Below, one piece after another: positions 11,226 through 24,957 of a stretch of 64,000 bases of DNA. Under the pieces are notes generated by a model. The model ran no database searches, was not told the DNA's origin, and was given only the letters and a program-made list of their open reading frames with translations. The translations under genes were made by a program, and so were the position numbers. The DNA lies in contig CM049306.1 of NCBI GenBank assembly GCA_026874595.1, positions 66,160,019 to 66,224,018 on the forward strand, in the 5' to 3' direction. Numbering within the stretch: position 1 is the first letter of the stretch; every line of letters begins with the position of its first letter. The stretch is from Sipunculus nudus. Taxonomy: Eukaryota > Annelida > Sipuncula > Golfingiida > Sipunculidae.

Positions 11226-12684
11226 CTAGAATACGGGTAATCGACAAGCGACTACATGTATCCGCCAAAATCAGAGTGGAACGGGTGAAGTGAGGCAAGG
11301 ATTGAGTGGCATGGGGAAACAGAGTGAGGTGTGTTGCATATTAGCATGGATGTCTGCAGCCGAAATGTGTATAAAGGTTGTGCCACCTACCACAAATCCA
11401 GACAGCTGTCCAAGTTGTATACATATGCAAAATTTTAGGCAGAAAAGTCAAACCACTACAAGTATATGAGTGATTTTTATCCCACACCAAACAAAAAAGT
11501 CTTGTGCAAAAATGGTTGGAGGTGGCCCCTCCAGTTTTGTGTATGATGAAGAGCTATGTAAGATCTATACACATGCAAAACTTTGGCCCAATTGGTCAAA
11601 CAGTTCCAAAGATATGATCTTGGAGGTCTAAAGCGTAAACTAGAATGTAGGTGGCGCCACCTGTCATAAAATCAAGAAAGCTGTCCAGGAAGTGTAAACC
11701 TGCAAAATTTTAGGCAGATAAGTCAAACCACTACAGATATATGAGTGATTTTAGCCCACGGCAGACAAACAGATGGATGCTGTGCAAAAATGGTTGCAGG
11801 TGGCCCCTCCAGTTCTGTGTATGATAAAAAGCTATGTGAAATCTATACACATGCAAAATTTTGGCCCAATCAGTCAAACGGTTCCCGAGATAGGAGCTTG
11901 GATGTTTGCAGCGTAAACTATAATGTAGGTGGCGCCACCTGTCATAAAATCAAGAAAGCTGTCCAGGATGTATAAAACTGCAAAATTTTAGGCAGATACA
12001 TCAAACCACTGCTGAGATATGAGTGATATTATCCTACCGCAGACAAACAGACGGACGCTGTGCAAAAATTGGTTGGAGGAGGCGACACCAGTTTTGTGTA
12101 TGATAAAGAGCTATGTGAGATCTATACACATGCAAAATTTTGGCCCAATCAGTCAAACGGTTCCCGAGATATGAACTTTGATGTCTGCAACGTGAACGTT
12201 AATGTAGGTGGTGCCACCTGTCATCAAATCAAGAAAGCTATCCAGGATGTATACACATGCCGAATTTCAGGTCAAAATTATTAGTCAAACCACTGCAGAG
12301 ATATGAGTGATTTTAACCAAAGGCAGATGAACAGATGGACACTGTGCAAACATGGTTGCAGGTGGCGCCACCATTTTTTGTGTATGATATAAAGCTATCC
12401 AAGGGCTACATTTGTACAATTTTTTTTTCCTGATCGGTCAAACGGTTCCCGGGATATGTGAGTTTATGTATGTAAACAGATGCACAAACGGAAGCTGGGC
12501 AGAGAGGAAAGGTCAGAGGTCAAAACAAAATCTGGGCGCAGCAGTTCACATGTAACCTGAACATAATCCCGGGTTTCGTAAAATTCCGCCCAGTGGTTAT
12601 GGAGGAGTTCTCCTGAATCCTATGCCGCGGTGGCGGCATGCAACTGAAAACATAGTATCCGCAAACTCTGTTTTGGTGGATACT
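11226..12684 (-). mobile_element. Family B Helitron B-a
   Basis: On the minus strand it runs from GTATCCACCAAAACAGAG-type 5' text to a 3' hairpin (GTAGTCG, loop, CGATTAC) and CTAG. The interior has repeated units of about 275 bp carrying GGTGGCGCCACC, 'cacatgcaaaattttggccc' and 'aaacggttcccgagatat'. It is followed by ATTACTGCATAACACTTGG, the same family A text that follows copy B-e. Frames at 11745-11975 and 12060-12284 are repeat-derived and show no domain. Confidence 0.8.
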
Positions 12685-13071
12685 ATTACTGCATAACACT
12701 TGGTAGGGTGGGGGGGGGGGGGGGGAGATCAGGGTGGTGATATGAGATACCTGTGCACCTTTCACAGCTGGGGATCTCCCCCAGTAACTGTAACAAATCA
12801 TAAACCCTGGCATAGCTGACTTCCTGTGACCTGGAGTGGGACCCTGCATCTGGACCAAGCAAATGACTACAATAGAGCTTCAAGATAAAAATCAATAACT
12901 TGACTAATTTTGAAGCTTTTATTTTCACATTTCAGATTTGAACAAATTAAATACTTGTGTTAAAATGCTGTGAAAATTAAATCAATAGTACTTACAGGAA
13001 AAAAATGTGCCATGGTCAAAGTTGGGCAAAATTTAAGGTACTGATTTTCTTTTTATGCTTATAACTTTAAA
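12685..13071 (+). mobile_element. Family A element A4, left fragment
   Basis: The text matches A1 from ATTACTGCATAACACTT through a G-run (about 12710-12726) to 'cttataacttta', where A5 is inserted. The same element resumes at 18180. Its own 5' end is lost beyond Helitron B-a. Confidence 0.65.
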
Positions 13072-16000
13072 CAAGGGACCTATGGGTCACTGTGCTCAGC
13101 TGACGTTAACCTTGAAGGTAAAAATCTAAAATAATATCTAATGGAGATAAAGTGTAAGAGGAAGAGGTAATAAAGGCCATGGTTGGTTTATATGATTGGT
13201 TTGTATTGATGAGCAAGAAATTGTTGCAAAAAATATTTTGTGACCTGACCATGTGTTTCCTAATGTTGAAACTAAAGCATGTGAGCAGTTTGTGAACAAA
13301 TGATCTGTACTATTACCATGATCATTAGTTGGTTTTTCGATTAACTGTTGACATTTCAGTAGTTTACACATTTGTTCAATTGAATCTATTTTTTTGCATA
13401 ATATATATTTTTAATTATATATGTATTTTTTTTATGAAATGTATACAGCTGAAATATAGCTAATTAACAACATAAAACAGGGCAAACAAAGCCTGATCTC
13501 AAATTCTGCTGAGGCAGGAAAATAATGAACAAATGTTTGTATTAAATCCTGATTTTTTTATCACATCAATTATTTTCTAATTTAAGTTTATATTTCTATA
13601 CATTTCCAATTTAACATATATATCTGAATATAAAAGTTGATTCATAATTCTCAATTGCATCATCATAAATCTCAATCTTGTCAGATAACACCACATCATG
13701 CATACAAATGTTTATTTATTTTTTACCACACAAATATATCTTTTAAATCTGCAAAACAATAAATATCTAAAAATAATACTTGATTTAGATTTCAAAATTT
13801 TTAATTGTGTCTTTATTTATCCAGAATGTGCTTCATATTTTATAATAATTTAAGCATACTGATGGGTTCATTTATATTTGTTAAAATCATTTAAAAGAAA
13901 ATTGATTTCTTTAAAAATGCTACATTACACAACATTGCATTTTCTGGATTACACCTTGAATTATTTTTTCAAGGAAAGTTTTTGCATATCGGAGTGGAAA
14001 CAGCATTACAATTAAGGAGATACAGTGAAAACAATAACAATTACTGCATAACACTTGGTGGGTTGGGTTTGCGTGGGGGGGGGGGGGGGGGATTGGGGTG
14101 GTGATATGAGAATAACTGTACACCTGTCACAGCAGGGTATCTCCCCCAGTGACTGTAACAAATCAGAAACCCTGGCATAGCTGACTTCCAGTGACCTGGA
14201 GTGGGACCCTGCATCTGTAATCAAAGCAAGTGACTACAGAAAACAAGGGACCCATGGGTCACGGCGCTCAGCTGATCGTGATTGGACTATAAATGTTTCT
14301 CCACTGGGATACTATATCGAGTCGATAAAGCTTATGAATATCATGGACATGTTGGGCTATTATAAAGGAATGTAATGTAATACGTGAGTAAATGATAAAT
14401 GAAATAACCTGACTGATGGATTAATAGAGTCATATATAGTGGTTTATGTTTTATTTATTAAAGAGGTGTAGAAAATTGTGATATATTTGAGCAAATATGA
14501 ATGCAATGACAGCAGTAATAAGCAGTAGTAGAATGATGATAAGGCTATTTGTTGAAGGATCTAAAGTGTATGGTAGTCTGCAAGCTTCCAATTTGACAGA
14601 TATGATGTTATGATTAACTATGCCGATGAAGTGATTTATGAATTTGTGACTGTATGACACAATATCTCTTTAGTCTTGACAAGGTACATTATTGTGATGC
14701 CCACTATGTCTACATATTACACAATATTGACATAATTTCTGGCATGTACATAGGTACCTATGGACGAATAGTTATACAAAATATTAAAGTATGAATATAT
14801 CTGATTCATCTTGTTCTTGCTTACTGAGGCTGACTTTGGGATGGGGAAATATTCTATTGTAATGTTTTTCATTTATATAAGAATATGAAAAGCTAAGAGG
14901 AAAGGGGCCCTCCTACTTGGTTATAGTAAAGTTCTAAATATATGATTGCAAACTAATACTCTGACAAGACTGTCATGAAGAAAAACAGTAAAAGTTTTGA
15001 GATACTGTTATGTATGAAAATTTACAGATGGAAAAATTACGGATGAACAGGCAAGTGGACAGAATGGACTAATACCTTCACTTTCAAGGGAATAATGCAT
15101 TTAAGTTTATATATAAGCCTATTTTTTTTTAAGCATATCCACTTTTTCCATTAAGAAGTTTTTATCTGAATCATTTTTTTTATTTACAGGTTTTATAAAT
15201 TTTAAATGAAAAAACCTGAAAATATAAGTTAAAATATTAGAATTGTTGCAAAAGTTGCAATCATTATATATACAGAGTAAAAAACTGAAACTATAAGTTA
15301 AAATATTAGAATTGTTGCAAAAGTTGCAATCATCATATATCCAGAGTGTAGCTCATATTGGGTCATATTATGCATACACATATATTTTATTATTTTTAAA
15401 TCATAAATGTTTAAACTGAATTTAAAAGAAAATAATGCCACAACATGGCATCTACAAGAATATTCCTTGAATCACTATTAAAAAGTTTTGCACATTGAAG
15501 TTTTCAGTACCTGCTTAATTTTATTCACCAAAATAAAATAAAAGATTCAGTAAATTTGATAAAATAAAACATCTTTTCAAATAAAGTATACACACTGTTG
15601 GTTGAATGAGAAACAAACAATATCATTGTGCTAATTACTATCCAAGTTTTAATTAATTACTGAAATTAATAGTCAATTTCACACCTGGTGAAGTTTTTAC
15701 TCCTCTGAAGTAAGGAATTACTTATCTCATGAACATCCACACTTTCATAGCAATACACCATTTTGTGGACACAATTAAATGTACACTTTAATCATTGTAA
15801 CCCTGGTGGTACAATACAAAATCTAAAATGTAGCATAGCCTAGAATAAGAATGAATCACATACAGAAAATCATAACATTCATCTAGTTTATGCACCATCT
15901 GGGGGGGGGGGGGGAGGGAGTGCAGAGCAGAGGGGAAGCCTGCTGGTAGTGGCCAAGCTGACCCAAGGCAAGCTGCCTGGGGTGGGTTACATAATGCAAG

Positions 16001-18179
16001 AGAAGGCTGTACTACTAGGTGGGCTAGATGTAAACAACACTTGACATGGTGTATGAAAACATGAATAAAAGCTATTCTTTCCAATCAATTTCTTTGAAAT
16101 TTCAGATTTTAAAAGATTAAATCCTTATGTATATATGCTGTGAAAATTAAATCAACAGTGCCAAAGTTGGACAAAATTTAAGGTATTGATTTTTTATTTA
16201 TGCTAATAACTTGAAAAATTTGCAAAATTCAGATCTAATTTTGGGTAAACAATTGAATCTTGATTAAATAAAGTTATATTCCTGAAAAAAAGTCAGGTTC
16301 AGCAATTCTCTTGTGAGTAAATATATTTCCTGATTTTTTAACAAATTGCATTATGTTTTGGCCCATAACTTCAAAATAATACCCAATACTAACCTAAGTT
16401 TTGGTATGTTCATAGAAAATGTATAAAAGAATGTGAATCCTAAATACGATGAAAACAGATCAGTGGTTTTGATATTAGGCAGCCCTGAAGTGTAACAATG
16501 GTTTTTATTATGGAAAACAGAGTTTTTTTCCTTAATATCTCGAAGTCCTGAACAAAGTCCTAATGACCCAATTTTCGGTATGGTAGGAGATTTTGGGGAC
16601 ATCTAAAATTATGTCAACAGCCTGGGGAGCATAGAGATGTGCACTGAATGACCTACAGTCATCAAAGTGGACTGCTTGACAATGTAGGGAATACAACAAG
16701 AGCCTCCAAAAAAATTCAATAACTAGCCTAATTTTGCAGCTTTTATTTTCAAATTTCAGATTTTAACAGATTAAATCCTTATGTATACATGGTGTGAAAA
16801 TTAAATCCACAGTACTTACAGGAAAAAAACGTGCCATGGCCAAAGTTGGGCAAAATTTAAGGTACCAATTTTATATTTTTGCCAATATTTAAAAAAATTT
16901 AACAAATTTTGATCAAATTTTTGGTATACAATTAAATTTTGATTAATATAAGTTGTATTACTGGAAAAAAGTCCCTACTTTTAACACTTTTGGTCTTAAG
17001 TGACCAAATATCTTCCTGATTTTTTTACAAAGTCCATTATGTTTGGGCCCATAACTTTTTTAAATTATACAATACTGACTTAATATCTGGCATGTACATA
17101 GGAACTATATAGAGGAATATTTATGGTAAATATGAAGAAAACCAGATGAGTGGTTTTGATTTTAGGCAGTCCTGAAGTGTGAAAATAGATTTTTAATCAA
17201 AAATTGAGGTTTTTCCTTAATATATCAGGGGAACGAAGTCCTATTGACCAAATTTTTGGCATGGTAGGAGATTATGGGGACATCTAACTGTATGCCGAAA
17301 TTCAGATTCGTAGGTCCAACGGTGTCAAAACGTGCCAGTTTTAACGAAGGACATCCAGACGGACGGACGGACAGACGGACGGCACGACAGACGGACGGAC
17401 GACGGACAATGGACCATGACTATAGCTCAGATGACTTATAGTCAGCTGAGCTAAAAAAATCAATAACTAGCTTAATTTTCAAGCTTTTATTTTTAAATTT
17501 CAGATTTAGACAAACTAAATATTGATGTTTACATGCTGTGAAAATTAAATCAATGGTGCTTACAGGAAAAAAACGTGCCATGGTCAAAGTTGGGCAAAAT
17601 TTAAGGTACTGATTTTTTTTTTATGCTTATAACTTAAAAAATTTACAAAATTCTGATCTAATTTTGGGTAAACAATTGAATCTTAATTAAACATAGTTAT
17701 ATACTTGAGAAAATAGAATCTAGTTTCAAAATTTTTCATTTTAAGTGAGTTATTATTTTCCCTGATTTTTTAACAAGGTCCATTATGTTTGTTGGGCCCA
17801 TAACTTAAAGAATTTATACTTTACAGACTTAATTTCTGGCATGTTCATAGGAACTATATAGAGGAATATTTATGGTAAATATAAGGAAAAACAGATGAGT
17901 GGTTTTGATATTAGGCAGTCCTGAAGTGTGAAAATAGGATTTTAATAAAAAATTGAGGTTTTTCTTTAATTTCTCAAAGGAACGAAGTCGCAAAGACCCA
18001 GTTTTCGGCTTGGTAGGAGATCTTGGGGACATCTAACATTATGCTGAATTTTGGATTCCTAGGTCTTACGGTTTCAAAACGTGCCACATCTACGGACGGA
18101 CGGATGGACGGACAGACGGACGGACGACGGACAATGGACCACAACTATAGCTCAGATGACTTATAGTCAGCTGAGCTAA
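13072..18179 (+). mobile_element. Family A element A5, carrying nested A6
   Basis: It begins CAAGGGACCTATGGGTCACT, closely matches A1, is interrupted by A6 at 14244-17454, and resumes 'tcaataactagctt' to its own hairpin/GAGCTAA end. Removing A6 restores the A1 reading order. Flanks ('taacttta' / 'aaatttacaaaattc') rejoin to the uninterrupted text seen at about 17630. A5 is therefore itself inserted into A4. Confidence 0.8.
14244..17454 (+). mobile_element. Family A element A6, nested in A5
   Basis: It starts CAAGGGACCCATGGGTCACG with a third core type (GATCGTGATTGGAC...) also found in A11. It contains two tandem internal modules about 674 bp apart (16157, 16831), a G-run at about 15901-15914, and ends with a GACG-rich tract plus hairpin and GAGCTAA. 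It sits in an A-run of A5 ('ctacagaaa' / 'aaatcaataac'). Confidence 0.8.
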
Positions 18180-18668
18180 AAATTTACAAAATTCAGATCT
18201 TATTTTGGGTAATCAATTGAATCTTAATTAAACAAAATTATATACTTGGAAAAAAAGTCTTTAGTTCCAAAATTTTTGTGTAAATTTTTTTCTGATTTTT
18301 TGCAAAGTCCATTATGTTGGGGCCAATTACTTAAAGAAATTATATTTAACAGACTTAATTTCTGGCATGTATATAGGAAATATATAGGAGATTACTTCTG
18401 GTATATATTATGAAAAACAGATAAGTGGTTTTGATATTAGGTGGTCCAGAAGTGTGATAATAGGTTTTTAATGGAAATTTGAGGTTTTTCCTAAATATCT
18501 CAAAGGAACTAAGTCATATTGACCCAATTTTCAGTATGGTAGGAGATATTGGGGACATCTAATAGTATGCCGAATTTTGGATTCATGGTTTCCAAACGTG
18601 CCAGTCTCACAGACGGACGGACAATGGACAATGACTATAGCTCAGATGATTACAGTCAGCTGAGCTAA
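18180..18668 (+). mobile_element. Family A element A4, right fragment
   Basis: It continues A4 after nested A5 (AATTTACAAAATTCAG...) and ends with GACGGACAATGGACAATGAC and a slightly shortened hairpin (one arm reads GATTACAGTC) plus GAGCTAA. Confidence 0.7.
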
Positions 18669-18830
18669 AATCAGATAAGTGGTTTTGATATTTGGCAGTC
18701 CTGAAGTGTGATAATAGGTTTGAAATGGAAATTTGAGGTCATTCCTTAATTTTTCGAAGAACAAAGTCGCAGTGGCCCAGTTTTTGGTTTCGTAGGAGAT
18801 TTTGGGGGCATCTAACAGTACCACATTTAT
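18669..18830 (+). mobile_element. Family A internal fragment
   Basis: Text starting CAGATAAGTGGTTTTGATA matches the family A module at about 18415-18570. It has no family A 3' end. The A4 end is thus probably inserted in yet another A copy whose left part is not in place. Confidence 0.5.
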
Positions 18831-19142
18831 TCTAATTTGGCGACCACTTGAAAATAATTAATTTTTCTCAGAGGTCGAGATAATGGAGGATATTTGAAAA
18901 TTATCTTCCTGCAGAATTTGCGGTGGTTGAGATTTTAGAGGCATGCGGTTGCATAACCTTCCCTAGAGACACCAAGCCGCTCTGACACTCGAGCAAACAT
19001 ATGGATTGAGTGATAATATGGGTGTTTATTAGTTTGTTTTGTCAACTTAACAGTTTTTCCTAAAAACGGGCTTCCAACCGTCACATGAATTATACAGAGT
19101 CCGCAAATGATTAATCAAACTGAGCTCAGTCACTTCACAAAA
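18831..19142. other. Low-copy sequence, no gene seen
   Basis: About 300 bp that I cannot match elsewhere in the window. If A10 is removed, it joins directly to 24958 ('cacttcacaaaa' + 'atgataacttcg'), so it is part of the older local sequence. Confidence 0.5.
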
Positions 19143-22100
19143 CAAGGGACCTATGGGTCACGACGCTCAGCTGTTATATATGATAAAAAAAATTATTTAG
19201 AAATGAGGCACATGCTGGTTTTGTGTGGTAATAAATATAAGCTGTATTATGAGTTGTTGTTGTTTAGCTTATGTATGATTTTGATAGTACCTTCAGAGAC
19301 AGGGAAGACAATTGATTTCATTTATTTTATTAACAAATGGAGTACTATTGTCACACAGATTTTGACTTGGCCATATAACTTATAAGCAGAATATATAATA
19401 TAAGGGTTTAACTATTAATTAAAAAAAATTACAAATATTGTCCCAAATATAATTTTTATTAAAAAATAATAAGAGAATCATATGGTTTTTTTTAAATGAA
19501 ATATAACTGAAATGATTATTAAAATAATATTAAAGAATATATTCATGAATGCATTCATGAATACATTTTGAAGTATTTGCACTGGTGTTCATATACTTTC
19601 ATTTTTACCTGAATTCCCATTCTTTATGCAAGAAATTTTATAACGGAGTACATAATCATATTCGTATTTAAATACAATTACAAAGTATTCGCACCATGTC
19701 TGGTATTTATTCAGTTTTCACCAAACAATGATGTTGAGAATCCAGAATATACAAAATTCACACATTTAAATAATGATCATAAGTACCTGGTTTTATTTAT
19801 ATTAAAAAATAACTGTAATAAATTCATTTTGGACTAATTTCACATCAATGTACACACTAGACACAGTAGGAATCTAGATTAATATTATCAACTGCATCTT
19901 TGTCTACCATTAATTTCCATCATATGATCCCTAATGATTAGTATTGAATGATATGATTTACTTCTTTATCATTAATATTGAACTGAAAAATACCATAGGT
20001 GACTGCAAGGTGTTATTTGGAATACGTGACATTCTATCCATCGATACAAGATTCTTATATCATCAGTAACTGCAAGTTTATTTCCTGTTATTATAAACTA
20101 ACAAATTCCTTTTCTATTTTTCTTTAATTGTTAATTAAAAACGAATAAAAATTTATTAATTTATTGTTTATTGTTATGTAGTTGGTTAAAACTACTAGAT
20201 GAGTTGGGTTGGACACCTGGATCAACTGTGGCTGGCCATAAGCTGCCTGGATTCCCCTGTATGCCTCGCCTCAAGCATGCAGAATTTGCTGAAAGTTCAA
20301 CAAGGTCAACATACAGGTGACTCAAGAGGGGCTGGAGAGAGCCAAAGTCTGACTGGTGTTCATATAGACATTAATAAAAGCTACAATTTTTGGCCAATTT
20401 CTTTCAGCTTTCTAAACTTAAAAGCTGAAATCCTTATGTGTGCATGATATGAAAATTATATCAACAGTGCTCACAGGAAACAAACGTGCCATGGTCAAAG
20501 TTGGGCAAAATTTAAGTTACTAATTTTACATTAATACTAATAACTTATAAAATTTGAAAAATTCATAACTAATTTTGGGTATTTAATTGAATCTTGATTA
20601 AATAATGTTACATCCCTGACAAAAAATCTCTGGCTTCAGGTTTCCCCTTGTTAAGGGAGTAAATATATTTCTTGATTTTTTACAAAGTGCATTATGTTTG
20701 GGCCCATAACTTAAAACAATTACGCAATATTGACAACATTCTGGCATGTGCATAGAGAATGAAAAATATGTATATTATTTATGATTACAGTCAGATCAGT
20801 GGTTTTGATATTAGGAAGTCTTCAAGTGTAACAATGGGTTTTTAATGGAAAAATGAAGTTTTTCATTAATATCTTGAAGGTATTAAGTCCTAGTGACCAA
20901 ATTCTTGGCATGGTAGGGGATTTTTGAGACATCTAGCTGTATGCCGAATTTAAGGAACTAAGAGCTGAAGCTGGGGAGCTGAGCTCTTGCAAACTGCATA
21001 ACACTAGCTTGATGTAAACAATGTGTTACATGGTGCTTGAAAACTTGAATAAAATCTACAGTTTTTTATCAACTGGTTTCAAATTTTTAGTGTTAACAGT
21101 TGAAAAGGTAACAAAAACATGCTGTGAAAATTAAATCCACAGTACTTACAGGAAAAAAATGTACCATGGTCAAAGTTGGGCAAAATTTAAGGTACCAATT
21201 TTTTATTTTTATTAATATTTTAAACAAGGGTCCCATGGGTCACGGCGCTCAGCTGATCGTGATTGGACTATAAATGTTTCTCCACTGTGATACTATATCG
21301 AGTCAATAAAGCTTATGAATATCATGTACATGTTGGGCTATTATAAAGGAATTTAATGTAATATGTGAGTAAATGATAAATGAAATTACCTGACTGATGG
21401 ATTAATAGAGTCAAATAAAGTGGTTAATTTTTTATTTATTTATTTAGGGGTTGAAAATTGTGATATATTTGAGCAAATATGAATGCAATGACAGCAGTAA
21501 TAAGCTGTAGTAGAATGATGATAAGGCTATTTGTTGAAGGATCTAAAGTGTATGGTAGTCTGCAAGCGTTCAATTTGACAGATATGATGTTATGATTAAC
21601 TATGCTGATGAAGTGATTTATGAATATGTGACTGTATGACACAATATCTCTTCAGTCTTGACAAGGTACATTATTGTGATGCCCACCATGTCTACATATT
21701 ACACAATATTGACATAATTTCTGGCATGTACATAGGTACCTATGGACGAATAGTTATACAAAATATTAAAGTATGAATATATCTGATTCATCCTGTTCTT
21801 GCTTACTGAGGCTGACTTTGGGATGGGGTTCGGAGAAGGGAAAAGTGAGGGCAGCACGAAGGTGGATGTAGAAATATTCTATTGTAATGTTTTTCATTTA
21901 TATAAGAATATGAAAAGCTAAGAGGAAAGGGGCCCTCCTACTTGGTTATAGTAAAGTTCTAAATATATGATTGCAAACTAATACTCTGACAAGACTGTCA
22001 TGAAGAAAAACAGTAAAAGTTATGAGATACTGTGTTGCATACGAAAATTTACAGATGGACAGGCAAGTGGACAGAATGGACTAATACCTTTATTTCACTT

Positions 22101-24957
22101 TCAAGAGAATAATGCATTTAAGTTTATATATAATCCTATTTTTTTAAGCAGATCCACTTTTTCAATTAAGAAGTTTTTATCTGAATCATTTTTTTATTTA
22201 CAGGTTTATAAATTTTTAATTAAAAAACCTGAAAATATAAGTTTAAATATTAGAATTGTTGCAAAAGTTGCAATCATATATACAGAGTAAAAAACATTGG
22301 GTCATATTATGCATACACATATATTTTATTATTTTTAAATCATAAATGTTTAAACTGATTTTAAAAGAAAATAATGCGACAACATGGCATCTACATGAAT
22401 ATTCCTTGAATCACTATTAAAAAGTTTTGCACATTGGAGTTTTCAGGACATGCTTAATTTTATTCACCAAAATAAAATAAAAGTAAATTTGATAAAATAA
22501 AACATCTTTTCAAATAAAGTATACACACTGTTGGTTGAATGAGGGACAAACAATATCATTATGCTAATTACTATCCAAGTTTTAATTAATTACTGAAATT
22601 AATAGTCAATTTCACACCTGGTGAAGTTTTTACTCTTCTGAAGTAAGAAATTACTTATCTCATGAACATCCACACTTTCACAGCAATTCACCACTTTGTG
22701 GACACAATTAAATGTACACTTTAATCATTGTAACCCTGGTGGTTCAATACAAAATCTAAAATGTAGCATGTCCAAGAATAAAATAAAATACAGAAAGATT
22801 TTAACATTCATCTAGTTTATGCACCATCTGGGGGGGGGGGGGGGGGTATGAGTGCAGGGCAGAGGGGAAGCTTGCTAGTAGTGGCCAAGCTGGGCCAAGG
22901 TAAGCTGCCTGGTGTGGGTTACATAATGCAAGTGAAGGCTGTACTACTAGGTGGGCTAGATGTAAACAACACTTGACATGGTGTATGAAAACATGAATAA
23001 AAGCTATTCATTCCAATCAATTTCTTTTGAAAGTTCAGATTTTAAAAGATTAAATCCTTATGCAGATATGCTGGGAAAATTAAATCAACAGTGCCAAAGT
23101 TGGACAAAATTTAAGGTATTGATTTTTTATTTATGCTAATAACTTGAAAAATTTGCAAAATTCAGATCTAATTTTGGGTAAACAATTGAATCTTGATTAA
23201 ATAAAGTTATATTCCTGAAAAAAGTCTCTAGGTTCAGCAATTCTCATGTGAGTAAATATATTTCCTAATTTTTTAAAAAATTGCATTACATAACTTCAAA
23301 ATAATACCAAATACTGACCTAATTTTTGGTATGTTCATAGAAAATGTATATATGAATGTGAATACTAAATACGATCAAAAACAGATCAGTGGTTTTGATG
23401 TTAGGCAGCCTTGAAGTGTAACAGTGGCTTTTTTTTATGGAAAACAGAGTTTTTTTTCCTTAATATCTCGAAGGTACAAAGTCCTAATGACCCAATTTTC
23501 GGTATGGTAGGAGATTTTGGGGACATCTAAAATTATGTCAACAGCCTGGGGAGCATAGAGATGTGCACTGAATGACCTACAGTCATCAAAGTGGAATGCT
23601 TGACAATGTAAGGGAATACAACAAGAGCCTCCCAAAAAATTCAATAACTAGCCTAATTTTGCAGCTTTTATTTTCAAATTTTAGATTTTAACAGATTAAA
23701 TCCTTATGTATACATTGTGTGAAAATCAAATCCATAGTACTTACAGGAAAAAAACGTGCCATGGCCAAAGTTGGGCAAAATTTAAGGTACCAATTTTATA
23801 TTTTTGCCAATATTTAAAAAAATTTAACAAATTTTGATCTAATTTTTGGTATACAATTAAATTTTGATTAATTAAAGTTGTATTACTGGAAAAAAGTCTG
23901 TACCTTTAACACTTTTGGTCTTAAGTGACCAAATATCTTCCTGGTTTTTTTACAAAGTCCATTATGTTTTGGCCCAGAACTTTTTTAAATTATATAATAC
24001 TGACTTAATATCTGGCATGTACATAGGAACTATATAGAGGAATATTTATGGTAAATATGAAAAAAACCAGATGAGTGGTTTTGATATTAGGCAGTCCTGA
24101 AGTGTGAAAAAAGATTTCTAATAAAAAATTGAGGTTTTTCCTTAATATCTCAAAGGAACAAAGTCCTGTTGACCCAATTTTTAGCTTGGTAGGAGATTAT
24201 GGGGACATCTAACTGTATGCCGAAATTCAGATTCGTAGGTCCAACGGTGTCGAAACGTGCCAGTCTTACGGACGGACATCCAGACGGACAGACAGACGGA
24301 CGGACGGACAGACGGACGGACAGACAGACGGACGGACGACGGACAATGGACCATGACTATAGCTCAGATGACTTATAGTCAGCTGAGCTAAAAATTTAAA
24401 AGATTTTCATCTAATTTTGGGTATACAATTTAATTTTGATTAATTAAAGTTATATTACTGTAAAAAAAAAGGTCCATAGCTTTAACATGTTTTGTGTTAA
24501 GTGATCAAATATCTTTCCTGATTTTTACAAAATGCATTATGTTAGGGTCCATAACTTTTTTAAATTATATAATACAGACATAATTTCTTGAATGTACATA
24601 GGAACTATATAGAGGAATATTTATGGTAAATATGAGGAAAAACAGATGAGTGGTTTTGATATTAGGCAGTCCTGAAGTGTGAAAATAGGTTTTTAATAAA
24701 AAATTGAGGTTTTTCCTTAATAACTCAAAGGAACGAAGTCGAAAAGAACCAGCTTTCGGCTTGGTAGGAGATCTTGGGGACATCTAACATTATGCCGATT
24801 TTGGATTCCTAGGTCTTAGGGTTTCAAAACGTGCCACATCTACGGATGGACGGACGGACGGACAGACGGACGGCAAGACGGACGGACGGACAGACGGACG
24901 GATGACTGACAATGGACCACGACTATAGCTCAGATGACTTATAGTCAGCTGAGCTAA
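19143..24957 (+). mobile_element. Family A element A10, carrying nested A11
   Basis: It has the CAAGGGACCTATGGGTCACG start and a TTATATATGAT core closely matching A2, is interrupted by A11 at 21225-24391, then continues 'atttaaaagattttcatc' to the hairpin/GAGCTAA end. The A2 copy at about 4735 reads straight through the A11 insertion point. Confidence 0.8.
21225..24391 (+). mobile_element. Family A element A11, nested in A10
   Basis: It starts CAAGGGTCCCATGGGTCACG with the GATCGTGATTGG core shared with A6, which it follows almost throughout. Two tandem modules lie about 665 bp apart (23092, 23757), and a G-run sits at about 22831-22846. It ends with a long GGAC/GACG tract and GAGCTAA. The insertion target is an A-run in A10. 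Confidence 0.8.
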
